This document shows positions 33,600 through 44,303 of a stretch of DNA of 64,000 bases, piece by piece (position 1 is the stretch's first letter; each line of letters opens with the position of its first letter). The stretch is from Dactylis glomerata. Lineage: Eukaryota > Streptophyta > Magnoliopsida > Poales > Poaceae. The stretch covers positions 1,908,239-1,972,238 of the forward strand of contig QXEO01000243.1 of the NCBI GenBank assembly GCA_007115705.1, written 5' to 3'. The notes beneath the pieces were generated by a model that was not told the origin of the DNA, made no database searches, and saw nothing but the letters and a program-made list of their open reading frames with translations. The translations under genes were made by a program, and so were the position numbers.

Positions 33600-34910
33600 G
33601 GTGGAAAGAAATGATAATGTATACTAAATCAGGTAAAACGGTCCTATCTTTTTGACTGATTATAGACATGCATATATACGAGATCAGTCAGGGATCCTAT
33701 CTTTATGACTGATTATAGACATCCTTATACGCTCAGTGTGGATTGTTTTATACTACTACTAGATCATCATGGCGCGTATTGAAATGATAGGGTTCTTTAT
33801 ACTACTACATGCTTATACGGTTCCGCGCCCATCTATTATTGAATTAAAAGATGACACTTTTTTATGTGGAGACACTCTTATAAATTTGTTAATCTCAAAT
33901 TGCTTTATGATAAAGTATCCTTTAGACAAGGAGTCACACAAATTCCAAACAACTCAACTTAGATTAAAGTAGTATAAAAAAACAAAGCTATCAACTCAAC
34001 GTGTAATGGTGGCTTCTCTGCAGCTCACCTTCGTTGCACGTATGCAGGCACACTTCTCCATCACTGCAGCCTGGACAATGACTGAAACATAAATAGCAAC
34101 AGTTGAACTTATTTCAAAGCAGGCAATATTTCTCATAATTCCATCAATGTAATACATGGATTTACAGTATCTTAAGACCGAAGTTGATAGGAAAAAGCAA
34201 GCAAAGAATATGAACTAATAGAAATATTGAAAGGCGGTTGCAGTTGTTGTTACATACCCTAAAGATCCATTGGGCGACGGGAATATTATCAACGGACTAT
34301 CATGTTTTTTTATAAGTAATCCCTTCCAGCAATATCAGCTCCTGCATCTCAGGTTATCTATCCTTCAGCTTCAGCTAAAGACAAAAATTGCCGAGTAATA
34401 TTAACAAAAGTAAGTTTCAGGCTTTCAGGTACCACGGGATGGTACACGCATTTATGAAATCTAATATACAGAATTTACCAACATATATAAAATTACCACA
34501 CAATCCTTCATCTTGTGAATCACATTTGAGAACATAATTAGTAAATTAAAATTAGCTAGGTTAAACAAAATCAAGATTATGGGTCCCTACCATCATACAC
34601 TTTCTCAGAGATGCACTTGATAAAATAGAAGATTTTTTTCGAAAAGGGGTGTCCCAGCCTCTGCATCAATCGATGCATACGGCTTTTTATTAGAATTATT
34701 TAAACAACCACACTTATTACAGATAAAATAGAAGATTTGCACCATCCTTTGAATACTAACATGCCTGTTTAATTTGGTGAAATCCAGTTCTTAAACTAAT
34801 CAGATTAATCGTTAGGTTGGAAGTAGCCCTTGCAAAAGTTTTATGTGCGGCTAACCCACAGAGATTTGGTTTAAATCGTAGACAAAACCGAGCTCCCAGA
34901 TATACAGTTA
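33600..34910. other. gene-free stretch with a cysteine-rich exon-like scrap and a retroposon tail
   Basis: At 33971-34086 the minus strand has TTTCAG followed by a frame reading HCPGCSDGEVCLHTCNEG, then QRSHHYTLS-stop. This could be a leftover cysteine-rich exon, but no partner exon was found. At 34635-34720 the minus strand ends gatgcagaggctgggacacc plus ccttttcgaaaaaaa, a form I recall from LINE 3' ends in grasses. Confidence 0.35.
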
Positions 34911-34945
34911 CTAGCTTAATACCCGTGCGTTGCTACGGGATAATA
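34911..34945 (-). mobile_element. Helitron-like 3' terminus, minus strand
   Basis: On the minus strand a hairpin cccgtagcaacgcacggg (34939-34922) is followed after 7 nt by CTAG and then T, fitting the Helitron rule of a short hairpin about 11 nt before a CTRR end next to T. No 5' TC end was located. Confidence 0.5.
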
Positions 34946-37900
34946 AATAAATCATATATATATAGAAAAATTATACACCTTCGTATGTAGTTTTTTTGGA
35001 TAACGTGTCAAGTGTAATGTTCAACATATATAGAATCCTAGAAATGGTATACTATTTGTGACAAAAAATAAGACCAGGAGGCCGAGCCCTTACAGTATTG
35101 CATATTAAGAAGATGGAGTTTTAGACGCAAAGTCCCAGAGCTAGGGCTACACGTGACCTCGCGGGAGCGCGCACGATGACCGTGGGCTGCTACCATCGTG
35201 GTCGATGACCAGTTTTCAAACATTTCTTTCAACCCAAAAAAGATAATAATATGATAATCCATAAAATCGATGAAGATGCACCTGAGAAACTTATAGAGTT
35301 TGTCGAGAAGGGTCGACATGACCTTGTGCCAGGAGATTATCTCTACGAATAAAATTGAAAAGCGATTGGTAGGCCATACATCGAGCCGTTTTGCAATTTA
35401 ACCCTTAATGTTGTGACATTTTGAGCCGCAGCCAGGCGTGAGCTTTTACGACGAAGACGGCCGGTATGGCGGAGCCACTAATAACAATATCTTGAAACAA
35501 CTGTGATGGGGAAGATTGCGTTGCGGGACGCGCAACCGAGGCCTCTCGTCGGCACTCGCCAAAGGCGTTCCACGACGAGTGTGGGCTTTGTAGGAGATCT
35601 AGTTCGATGGCGGGAGTGGGACACACCGGGTATTCAAAAAATCTTATTTCTTGGTTCTTGTCACATTGTCAATAATGCTAGATTAAACTCACCCTTTCAC
35701 CCCAATTTTGTTTGGTTTTGAGCCGCAATGGCCCATATAATCTCTTCATTGTGAAATAGAATTGGCAACAAATGACATGCTGCAGGCTACAGATAGCAAC
35801 TTCGATTTGCATATACTGGATTTTTTAGGGCGATATAAACATCCATATAGTGCATATATCACGGGGACAGAAACATTTCTTTCACGTACACATGCCCAAG
35901 TAAATCACTCTTTTTATGCAGAAACTTGTCAATCCTATAAGGAAGAAAACTCATTTACACATTTAACTTACATGAACCAAACACAGTAAATTTTGATAAC
36001 TCGTACTGCAGTTATATTCGAGAGACATTACCTGCTGTGATGCACTGTGAAATTACAGTTATCGCATACACACACAGTCGACAGCATCACACCATGCATC
36101 AGGCTACACATAGCAACTCGTAAGTCAGCTCTCAAAATCAAATGATGTTCATGAGAGTGGAGTAAGGGGCGCATCGTGGTGTTCGAAGAATTGATGCCTG
36201 AATCAACCGCCGGAGGTCCATGCAGGGAGTCCACCGCCCCCAATCCCGTCATTCTCCAAGGCTGGATCTCTCTCGCGGAGGCTAGACGGCACCGCGTCCC
36301 TTGCACTTCCCGCCGGTGGACGCCCTGGCCTCCGCCCCGCAGGTGGGTCCGCCGGTGGACGCCCCGGCCTCCGCCCCGCTCATCCGCCTTCATCCCTGTC
36401 GGTGGACACTGCAGTCTCCAAGCCCCGCCTCCCATGTCCCTCTCCGCCGGTGGACGCCGGCTTGGCAAGCTGGCAACGGACGGGCCATTGCAGCGCCGCC
36501 GAGATCTCCATGGATGCCGCCATGGTTCGAGCACGCCGCCGCCTCCTTCACAGGCAAGCTCCACCTCGGGTCACCCAGCACCGGCCGGCGTCCCTCCTCC
36601 TAAACCAACCTGCGCCGCCTTGAGGTCCTGCTCCCTCTACGCACGCGCGTCGGCCCCAGCGCTGCGGCGCTGCCAACTGCCCTGCTTCCGTTCCGAGAGA
36701 TGATACAAGTGCCTAGGGGCCTGTGTGAAAATTGCAAGATGCAGACTGCAGGCTGAATTCCAGATTTTGTAGGGTGTTTGTTGTAAAATGCCACGACACA
36801 CGTACGAACGTACCGTCGCATTGCAATTTTATTGGTACAGATACACAACATCTCTCTACAATAAAACTGAAAAGCGACCGGTAGGTTGGTTGGTATGTAC
36901 GGCGTTCGTTCGTTCCTGAACCATCCGAAAAGCCAAGCCCAGCCCAAACCCAGCTATGACCCAATTCAAGCGACGCAACGGTAAACGACGATGTCACACC
37001 ACCCCCCCCCCCCTCCGCCGTACCCGGCGCTCCGTCCACCTTCGCGTCCCCGCTGTCGGCCATGGGCGTACCCACGTTGTGGCAGCAGGTGTCCAAGGAC
37101 ACCCGGTACAAACTGGTTTCTTTGATACATTTCTTTAATTTATAGTGTGTGACACTTCTAAAAAAATTATGTGACTTAGAGAGTGACACCGGGATATTTT
37201 TGCTCTAGGTCCCCTGCTGTCGGCGGCACATCCCCTGTCCCAGCCGCGTCCCCGACCCCCGCCGAACTCCCTCGCCGCATACCTAGGTTCTGCTGGGCGA
37301 CTGCTGCACCTCTCCTGATTCCCTACTTTCCAGTTCTCATCTAAATAAATTCAGCTTCAAGGATTCAATTCCTCCTTATTGATTCATCAAATTCTAGATG
37401 GCCGTGAAGCTAGAACAATCCTCTCCTGCCCGACAACCGAAGCCCGCCATGTCGCCGTCTTTGCCTTCCAAGCTGTCATTGTTCGGGGCAAAAGCTAGAT
37501 TCGTCATACCCAAAAAGCAGATACGAGGCTCAATGGTCATCCGCAAGGTTGAAGCACCAGCTACCCCCAAGGAAAAAAAACACTGAGCCTCTCCAAAGGA
37601 AAACAAAGTGGGGTCTTGATCTCGCCTCCGAAAGCCAAAGCGTTGGCATACTAGGTGCCTTACCTGTCTTCAGCTGCTCAAGTGATATGTTCACGGCAGC
37701 TCGAGTGTTTCTTGGGTTGTACGAGAATGGTAAAAATGTTCAAAGCCCCTAGGATAGGAAGCACAAAATGAGAAATGTGCAGGCTGCCAAATGGATTTCA
37801 CCGCTGAAGGTTGTTATGTTGCTAAGAAACACTCTCGTACAACCCAGGAAATTCACCGCTGAAGGTTGTTATGTTAGGGAGCCTGCCAAATGGGCGGCGG

Positions 37901-38900
37901 CGGGACGACTCGAGGAGAGGAGGAGACGAGGAAATCGCGTTCAGGCGTGCGGTGCGGGTGAGGGGCTGAGGGCAGGAATTTGCTAATTGGGCCTTTGAGC
38001 TTGTTTTTCAGCTTGAAGATTAGGGGTATCTAAGTTTTTCTCAGAAATTCTGGGTGGGCCACGGCCCCCCCTGCCCCCCCGCTGCGTCCGCCCATGGCTA
38101 AGACAGGGAGAGCTGGGATGGCTACAGTGAGAAAAATAGATATCTTTGTTATTTGATCATCCAGGAATAAATGATGATTGCAGATCGGGGGAGGAATAAT
38201 GTATTCCTTGTTCTTGTTGTATGTTCAGAGAGCATTATGGCAATGACATCCGATTGTGCAGCAGGTTTGGTCTAACAATCTCTTCAGTCACCATTTCACC
38301 ATCAATGGAACTATGATATGAGTACAGAAAATCCATCGTGAGGCCAACCAAGTTTCCTATGTGTTGTCGGTATATTAGGATAGGGCTAAGTTTGGATTGC
38401 TAATTTCATAATTGGCAGTACTCTAGCTTGTGTGTTGGTTTTAGTTAAATATAAATATAAATGTCATTACACTGTTAAATGTTTATTGACCTAAGCTTTG
38501 TCTTCTAAAAAAGGGAGTATTTCTTTATCCTCAGGGGTGTGTGTTTGTGTAATTGGCAGTAGTCGGATTAAAAATTTTAGGTTACCATATTTTTTGTTCA
38601 AAAATTTCAAGTACCCTCTTAGGTTGATGAAGAATGATTCTGCAAAGAAAAAAAGACTTGTGTGAAGTCCAAATTTTTCTTAAACTATTTGTTCATTTTT
38701 CGTATAGACGCAGTAAAATTTGTATTCAGTGATCCTTGAAAAATTGCGTAACAGTTTTTAGTTGGATATGCATTATGCAAATTGAGTATGTTGATAAACG
38801 ATGTTTTTCACATTGTTATTTGGGTGAGCTATAAGAGTGCTCCCAATGGTAAAAATAAGTTTGATAATCATTTTTTAGTTTTATAAGCTCATAATTCAGT
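34946..38900. other. mosaic segment between two Helitron-like ends, with gene-like scraps
   Basis: The segment holds GC-rich low-complexity blocks (36280-36660, with ccggtggacgccc-type units in tandem). It has a short Met frame MGVPTLWQQVSKDTRYKL at 37064-37117. A further stretch at 37398-37752 reads MAVKLEQSSPARQPKPAM in one frame and KTKWGLDLASESQSVGI in the next. These look like exon scraps of host genes, as Helitrons often carry, but I could not name the source genes. The phrase ttcaccgctgaaggttgtta is repeated at 37797 and 37852. Confidence 0.35.
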
Positions 38901-38935
38901 TAGGCACCCGTTGCAAAGCACGGGTATGTTGCTAG
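38901..38935 (+). mobile_element. Helitron-like 3' terminus, plus strand
   Basis: Hairpin cccgttgcaaagcacggg (38907-38924), then tatgttg and CTAG (38932-38935), followed by T. Spacing and sequence mirror the minus-strand end at 34911. Confidence 0.5.
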
Positions 38936-39184
38936 TGTTCACAAATTCGTGTAATAAAATGACAACCTCAGTTTCTCAGTAATAATTATTTATTTCTGCG
39001 GCTAATTTTGTAATGTGGTTCCTGCCGTTCCTCTCTGCTTTTGCAGCTTGCCTTCTGCACTGAAGTGAGTGGCCAATTGATCGACAGCTGTGATCGATGA
39101 TCTGAGCCATGAACCAATTCGTGCCTGATTGCGGAAACATGGGAGACGCCTCCAGGTCCAGGCCACTATGTTTTCCGATCATTA

Positions 39185-41254
39185 GAGCATCTCCAGCCGT
39201 TGGCGCCCCCCACGGCCAAATTCAGCGATAAATCGCGCCGTATTGGACGAAAATTAGGCGTGGGGAGCGCCGAACTTCCAGCCGGCACCCCAGCAAGACG
39301 CCCGGAAACCGGCGTTTTTGGCTTTTTTTTACAAATAGACGTTCCAGTTTGACGAATTTCATACGGTTTGCCAACATTTGGCTCAAATAAACATTACAGT
39401 TCGGTGAATTTCATACAGTTTAACAAAACAAGCAAATAAATTGACAAGTTTTCAAACAAATCAAATGGAAACTAGTTGGTGTTGCCTCGAAACCTCCATA
39501 TGTGCTCCACTAGATCATCCTGCAGTAGTTGATGCATAGTGGAGTCTCGAATCTCCTGACGCATAGCGATGAACGCAGCTCACGATGCCGACACCTGGTG
39601 ATTAGGCTATGCAAGAGGACCCTCTCTCTCATATGGTATAGCTTGTTCGCTCAAAGGAACCGGATACTTCCGCTCATCCTCAACAATCATGTTGTGTAAG
39701 CACACACAACAGTTTATCACCTCCCATATCTGATCTTTGGACCAACTCATAGCGGGGGACCGGACTACAGCAAATCTCTGCTGGAGGACACCAAACGCAC
39801 GCTCGACGTCCTTTCGACAACCTTCTTGTGCCTTCACAAACTCCATCTCCTTCGGGAGGATGAGACTCGAGATAGTCTTCACAAATGTTGCCCACTTTGG
39901 ATAGATACCGTCTGCAAGATAGTATCCCTTGTTGTAGTGTCGGCCATTGATCACAAAGTCAACCGGGGGAGCATGACCCTCAACAAGCTTGGAGAAGATC
40001 GGCGAGCACTGTAAGACATTGATGTCGTTGTTGGATCCCGCATACCAAAGAAAGAGTGCCAAATCCAGAGATCATGGGTAGCCACTGCCTCAAGTATCAC
40101 AGTACAACCTTTTTTGTGACCCTTGTACATTCCCTGCCAGGAAAACGGACAGTTCTTCCATTTCCAATGCATGCAGTCAATGCTTTCAAGCATCCCCATA
40201 AATCCTCGAGCTTCATTGAAAGTGAGGATCCGAGCAGTATCTTGGACAGTGGGTGATCTCAAGTAGGTGTCCCCAAATACTACTATCACCGCCCTACAGA
40301 ACCGGTAGAAACAATCAAAGACGGTGGACTCCGCCATCCGAAGATAGTTATCGGTAGTATCACCAGGAGCTCCGTATGCCAGCATCCGCATAGCCACCGT
40401 GCATTTTTGGAGGGCGGAAAACCCTGCCATGCCGGTGCAATCTAACTTGCATCTGAAATAGGAGTCGTAGTCTCGAAGGGCATAGACAATTTTTAGGAAA
40501 AGCTTCCGTCTCATCCTGAAACGATGCCTAAAAACAGCCTCACCGTGCAATGGATTGTCGCCAAAGTAGTCGGCGTAGAGTATGCAGTAGCCCTCCATTC
40601 GCTGCCTCGGCTTGCACTTTTTGTGACTGGTGCCGACCCACCACGGCGACCAATGGCCGCCTCCGCGTACAAGCCCGACAGGCAAGCTAGAATCAGCATG
40701 TGCTCCTCGTCTTGGGTGGCGACTGCCATCTCTTCTTCAAACATCTCGGCGAACATCTGCTCCTCCTCGTCGTCCGAGTCCATTTCCGCCGGCCAGGCAA
40801 ATGAACGAACACCTGCCGGGCGTGTCGACGAGCTGCGACAGGAGGAGTTGCCAGACGGCGGAATATGGCTAGACGGCACGCCGGACGGCGGAATATAGGC
40901 TGGTGGGGGCTGGTGGGATGAGGGACGGCGAAGTTTAGGCAACCGGCCGGCGTATTGGCGAGGGGTGGTGCCGGCGGCGATAGAGCAACGAGGGGAGGGA
41001 GAGGGGGATTTGCGACCAGATTGTAGGGTTTGCGTGTTCTCTCGCCGATAGAGCGGGCCCGTTCCCGCTTTTCTCTTGTTCGGAGTCCCCGAGCGCGCCC
41101 TGGGGGACCGGGGATGGCCTGGGCTCGTCGGATGGATTAAGGCCCAAATCCGGGGGAAAACAAGGAACCGGGGGCGCGACTGGGCCGAATACCGCCGTCC
41201 GGATGTAAAAAACGGCCGTCGGGGGCCGAGTCGGGGGGACGGCTGGAGATGCTC
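39185..41254 (-). mobile_element. PIF/Harbinger element, near full length (2070 bp)
   Basis: The ends GAGCATCTCCAGCCGTTGG (39185) and, inverted, GAGCATCTCCAGCCGTCCC (41254) share 16 bp. TTA is duplicated on both sides (39182-39184 and 41255-41257). One transposase gene on the minus strand fills the interior. No Myb-like second ORF was recognised, so mobility would have depended on another copy. Confidence 0.93.
39607..40942 (-). pseudogene. PIF/Harbinger transposase with two frameshifts
   Basis: Three frames together cover a full DDE_4 transposase. The first part (40942 to about 40630) has a Pro/Ser-rich leader, then MDSDDEEEQMFAEMFEEEMA and LACLSGLYAEA. The second part (to about 40040) has YADYFGDNPLHGEAVFRHRF, CTGMAGFSALQKCTVAMRML, LRMAESTVFDCFYRFCRAV and ESIDCMHWKWKNCPFSWQG with the first catalytic Asp. 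The third part (to 39607) has SNNDINVLQCSPIFSKL with the second Asp, KGYYLADGIYPKWATFVKT and CRKDVERAFGVLQQRFAVV with the Glu. Two single-base-type shifts break it, so it is no longer functional. The catalytic residues themselves are intact. Confidence 0.85.
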
Positions 41255-41557
41255 TTACGCCGCAACTGCCACCGAGTGACCAGAACGGTTTCCCCTCTTT
41301 CCCACTCACTATCCTCCTGTGTCCTCCGATCCTCTCTCGCGAGTACAGCACCGCCGCCGGTGACGGTTACATTCACCCCGCCAGCCAGCCCCAGCCGCGG
41401 GATGCATCCACCCAGCCAGCCCGCCCCGAGTTCCCCGCCGCAGGCCGCATCCATTCCGCACTCCCGAGCTCCGTCCCCGCCTCCCGCATCTCCTGCTCCA
41501 TTCGAACCTGAACTCAACTCCACGCACGCTTCGCTTCGGTCCTTGCTGCTTGTCTCC

Positions 41558-42750
41558 ATGGAAGATGCCGCGGTCCAGGAGGCGGAAGTGAGCGGCGCGG
41601 CGGAGTTTGCGCCGACGCTCGTCGCCACCCACCTGTTTGGTCACTCCGTATCCGTCGCCAGGCTGCCTCCAGCCCACCGCCTCGATAAATCCTACCCGCC
41701 ATTGGAGTTCACCGCCGGGGAGTCCTCTTGCTCATCCGGGCAGGTGCCTATGACGGATGCTCCGCCGGAAGGTCTGGCGCCGGCGCCCATACAAGTGGCG
41801 GCCAAGAAGAAGAAAAAGAAGAGGGTGATCATGCCACAATCCCTGCTGGACTCCCTCATGGCCGCCGAGGAGTGGCAGTCCGTTCCCCTGCTGGACGAGG
41901 AGTGGCTCAAAGTCATGACGGCGCTCATCCCCGACGTCGAGTAGTTCTTTGCCTGCCGAGGGCTCTCCCTGGAGAAGTACCGCGTGCTCAACGACATGGA
42001 CCTGGTGGTGAAGTTGCAGACTGAGATGATCGCCGACCTCCGCGAGCAGCAGCGGGAGAAGGGTTACATTGAGATGGAGGTCACCGACGATGAAGATGAG
42101 GGAGGAGGAGGAAGAGCAACTTATGGGAGGGGTACGAGGAGGTTTCGGCCGAATTTTTGACGAAAAGGACCACCTGTGCGAGTGAAATGTCAAAAAAGAC
42201 CACTTGCGAAAAAATTGTTAAAAAGGACCACGTCTCGGTGGCGGCACGTCTGGCCAGGCGACACGTGTCACGTGCCGCCTGGGCCAAATCCGGCAAGCCC
42301 TTGCCGCCATAGCAGAAACCGGCATGCTGGCTGGCGGCCGTCGCCGTCGACCGCCGTTATCTCTAGTGGGCCCTGTCGCCTTAGCCATAGCCGGCATGTT
42401 GGCGTTGGCCTAGCCGGCATGTGCCACGCTAGCATGCCGGCGTTGGCCCAGGCGGCAGGCCCCACCAGAGGTAACAGCGATCGACGGCGTCGCCCGTCAG
42501 GAGACCTCCCGGCATTGGGGGTGGTGGCGCGTACTTGCCGGATTTGGCCCAAGCGGCACGTGACACGTGTCGCCTGGACAGACGTGCCGCCACCGAGACG
42601 TGGTCCTTTTTGACAATTTTTTGTGCAAGTGGTCCTTTTTGACATTTCACTCGCACATGTGGTCCTTTTCGTCAAAAATTCATTTCGGCCCGGGGTCTGC
42701 AAGAAACCTTCGGGTGAAATCAAGAAGCTTTCATTTCTATGAAATGGAAC
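41558..42750 (+). pseudogene. hypothetical gene with in-frame UAG and MITE insertion in its 3' coding end
   Basis: From MEDAAVQEAEVSGAAEFAP at 41558 the frame runs through a lysine block (AAKKKKKKRVIMPQSLLDSL) and EEWQSVPLLDEEWLKVMTAL to a TAG at 41942-41944. It continues in the same frame with FFACRGLSLEKYRVLNDMDL and an acidic segment (MEVTDDEDEGGGG) up to RRFRP at 42150. A 532-bp MITE then interrupts it. Removing the MITE and one 8-bp duplicate leaves the frame open for about 17 more codons to a TGA near 42736. The open frame extends upstream to 41249, but that part is Pro/Ser-rich and begins next to the Harbinger end, so I take 41558 as start. No family was recognised. Confidence 0.5.
42151..42682. 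mobile_element. Mutator-type MITE (532 bp) with long inverted ends
   Basis: gaatttttgacgaaaaggac at the left and gtccttttcgtcaaaaattc near the right begin a long imperfect foldback. Its inner arms include cgtctcggtggcggcacgtc and gacgtgccgccaccgagacg. TTTCGGCC is duplicated at 42143-42150 and 42683-42690; the ninth base differs (G/C), which fits an aged 9-bp MULE duplication. Confidence 0.85.
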
Positions 42751-42894
42751 AGGACGGATGCCTTTCATCTAAACAATAAGATTAAAAAATTCAGGTAGCT
42801 TAACCTTCGCCGATTCATGATTGATTTGGCTTGCTAGCCGAGTTAATAGTTGTATTGTTGTAGCATGTGCTATGCTATGATGCGTTGTGTAGTC

Positions 42895-43630
42895 TTGTAG
42901 GTTTAGAATTATGGACATATGTGGTGCTTAATGGGAATGTAATGGATAATGCTGGTGGGTCTTTTCGGCCGTCCTATTACAATCTAGAGCATCCTTGGCT
43001 GTTCTATGCACATTGCGAAATGTCCCAGTCTCCACTACTTTGGAAGTCTTATATGTTTCAATCCTGATACGGCCACGTATGCATCAACAAAACTCACCTT
43101 CTCGCACCTCACCCATCCCACACCCCACCACGGCAACACGCCTCTCTGATCTCGACCTAGAGTGCAACCTTGGTGGCTAGGTGGGTGTCATCGCCGCCAC
43201 TGCTGTCTCCACTGAAGTGAGAGGATGGGGGAATCCAACAGCAACGATGTGTTGTAGATTTAGAATTATGGACATATGTTGCGTAAGGGGAATGGAATAG
43301 ATAATGCTGGTGAGTTTTTCTGTCCGTCAGATGACAAGCTAGAGCATCCTTGGCCGTCGAATGCGTGTTGCAGAATGTCCTAGTCCCCCTACCCTGTAGG
43401 TCAAATCACAAGTATGTCTTTCGATCCCAAGCGAGTGGTCCTAATATGGCCATGTATGCATCAAGAAAACTCACCTTCCCACACCTCAACCGTCCCACAC
43501 CCCACCACGTCCATGGCATCGTCACACCTCTCCCAATCTCGACGTAGGGCAAAACCTAAGTGGCTAGGTGGGTGTCGTCGTCTCTGCCGTCGTCGCCACC
43601 GAAGTGAGAGGATGGGGGAATCCAAAAGTA
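42895..43630. repeat. diverged direct tandem duplication, ~350-bp unit
   Basis: Unit 1 (about 42895-43240) and unit 2 (about 43245-43626) share, in order, tttagaattatggacatatg, ctagagcatccttggc, cgtatgcatcaa versus tgtatgcatcaa, cccacaccccaccacg and agtgagaggatgggggaatcc. Short open frames inside are not convincing genes. Confidence 0.8.
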
Positions 43631-43877
43631 AAATCATCAGAGGCTAAATCCTTCAATATTTTAGTTTCCTTCTCCATGAGCTAATGTCAAAAGGCACGAA
43701 GCGGGTAACTTTTGGTCCTTCGCACAATACAGAACTGGGAACATACTTAATAATCAAATCGATCAACGGCAGTGAAAGTAATATTGTGGCAATTACATTA
43801 GTTGCCCTGATCACTACTTGTCGCATACATAGAAAAAGGCCTTATTTCACTAGTAGCAAGAAAAACAGATGGCCTGC

Positions 43878-44214
43878 TTAATCATGTGGTGTGCAGACCG
43901 TGCATAGGCACCCCAGGGGAACGCACGTTGCAGTAACCTTGCCAGTGTAAATTTCCTTCTCGCATTGCGCAATACATGAGACGCCGTTGTCATCACATCT
44001 GGGCGAAACTAGTATCGGCGGAAGGCAGAGTTCCCCTGTCGTCTTCGTCAACATGCCTGGGTGGATCGAAGCAGAAATAAACAAAATGAGGACTGGGAAA
44101 AGAAACAAGAAAAATGAATAACATGAGCTACGTTGGAGTATTCTTCTTCGGCTGATTACCTGCGGATAGCACGAGAAGAACGAGACCGTGGAACATCATG
44201 TTTCCTGTCCTCAT
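43878..44214 (-). CDS. defensin-like (DEFL) secreted cysteine-rich peptide, two exons
   Basis: Exon 1 (44214-44160, 55 nt) encodes MRTGNMMFHGLVLLVLSA and ends in phase 1 at a GTAATC donor. Exon 2 (44056-43878) follows CACCCAG and ends at TAA, giving 77 aa. After a signal peptide of about 26 residues there are eight cysteines in C-x9-C-x6-C-x3-C-x12-C-x4-C-x-C-x2-C order (SCIAQCEKE, ATCVPLGCLCTVC). The layout matches the gene at 33101-33446: 55-nt first exon, phase-1 intron, CVPxGCxCxVC end. The two are therefore paralogues, though their mature sequences differ widely. TATAAAAA lies at 44296-44303. Biological role unknown; defence or cell signalling is inference from the family. Confidence 0.82.
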
Positions 44215-44295
44215 TCTTCTAATCTAAAAAAACAAGGGAGACTTAATTAGGTCAAGATATGCGTATGCTAATGGTATTGCGATGGAGTGGCAGGA

Positions 44296-44303
44296 TTTTT
44301 ATA
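44296..44303 (-). promoter_or_regulatory. TATA box of the second defensin-like gene
   Basis: TATAAAAA on the minus strand, about 85 bp upstream of the ATG at 44214. Confidence 0.5.

Noticed and set aside
36028..36703. Two overlapping 175-178-codon frames on opposite strands
   Set aside because: GC-rich repeated units keep several frames open and no domain is seen.
37064..37117. Short MGVPTLWQQ frame as an XPG/FEN-type nuclease start
   Set aside because: The MGVxxLW similarity is only a few residues and the frame stops soon after; not enough to name it.
41249..41557. Upstream extension of the hypothetical gene to the first Met in frame
   Set aside because: This part starts within 6 bp of the Harbinger end and is Pro/Ser-rich without protein-like pattern; MEDAAVQEAE at 41558 is the better start.
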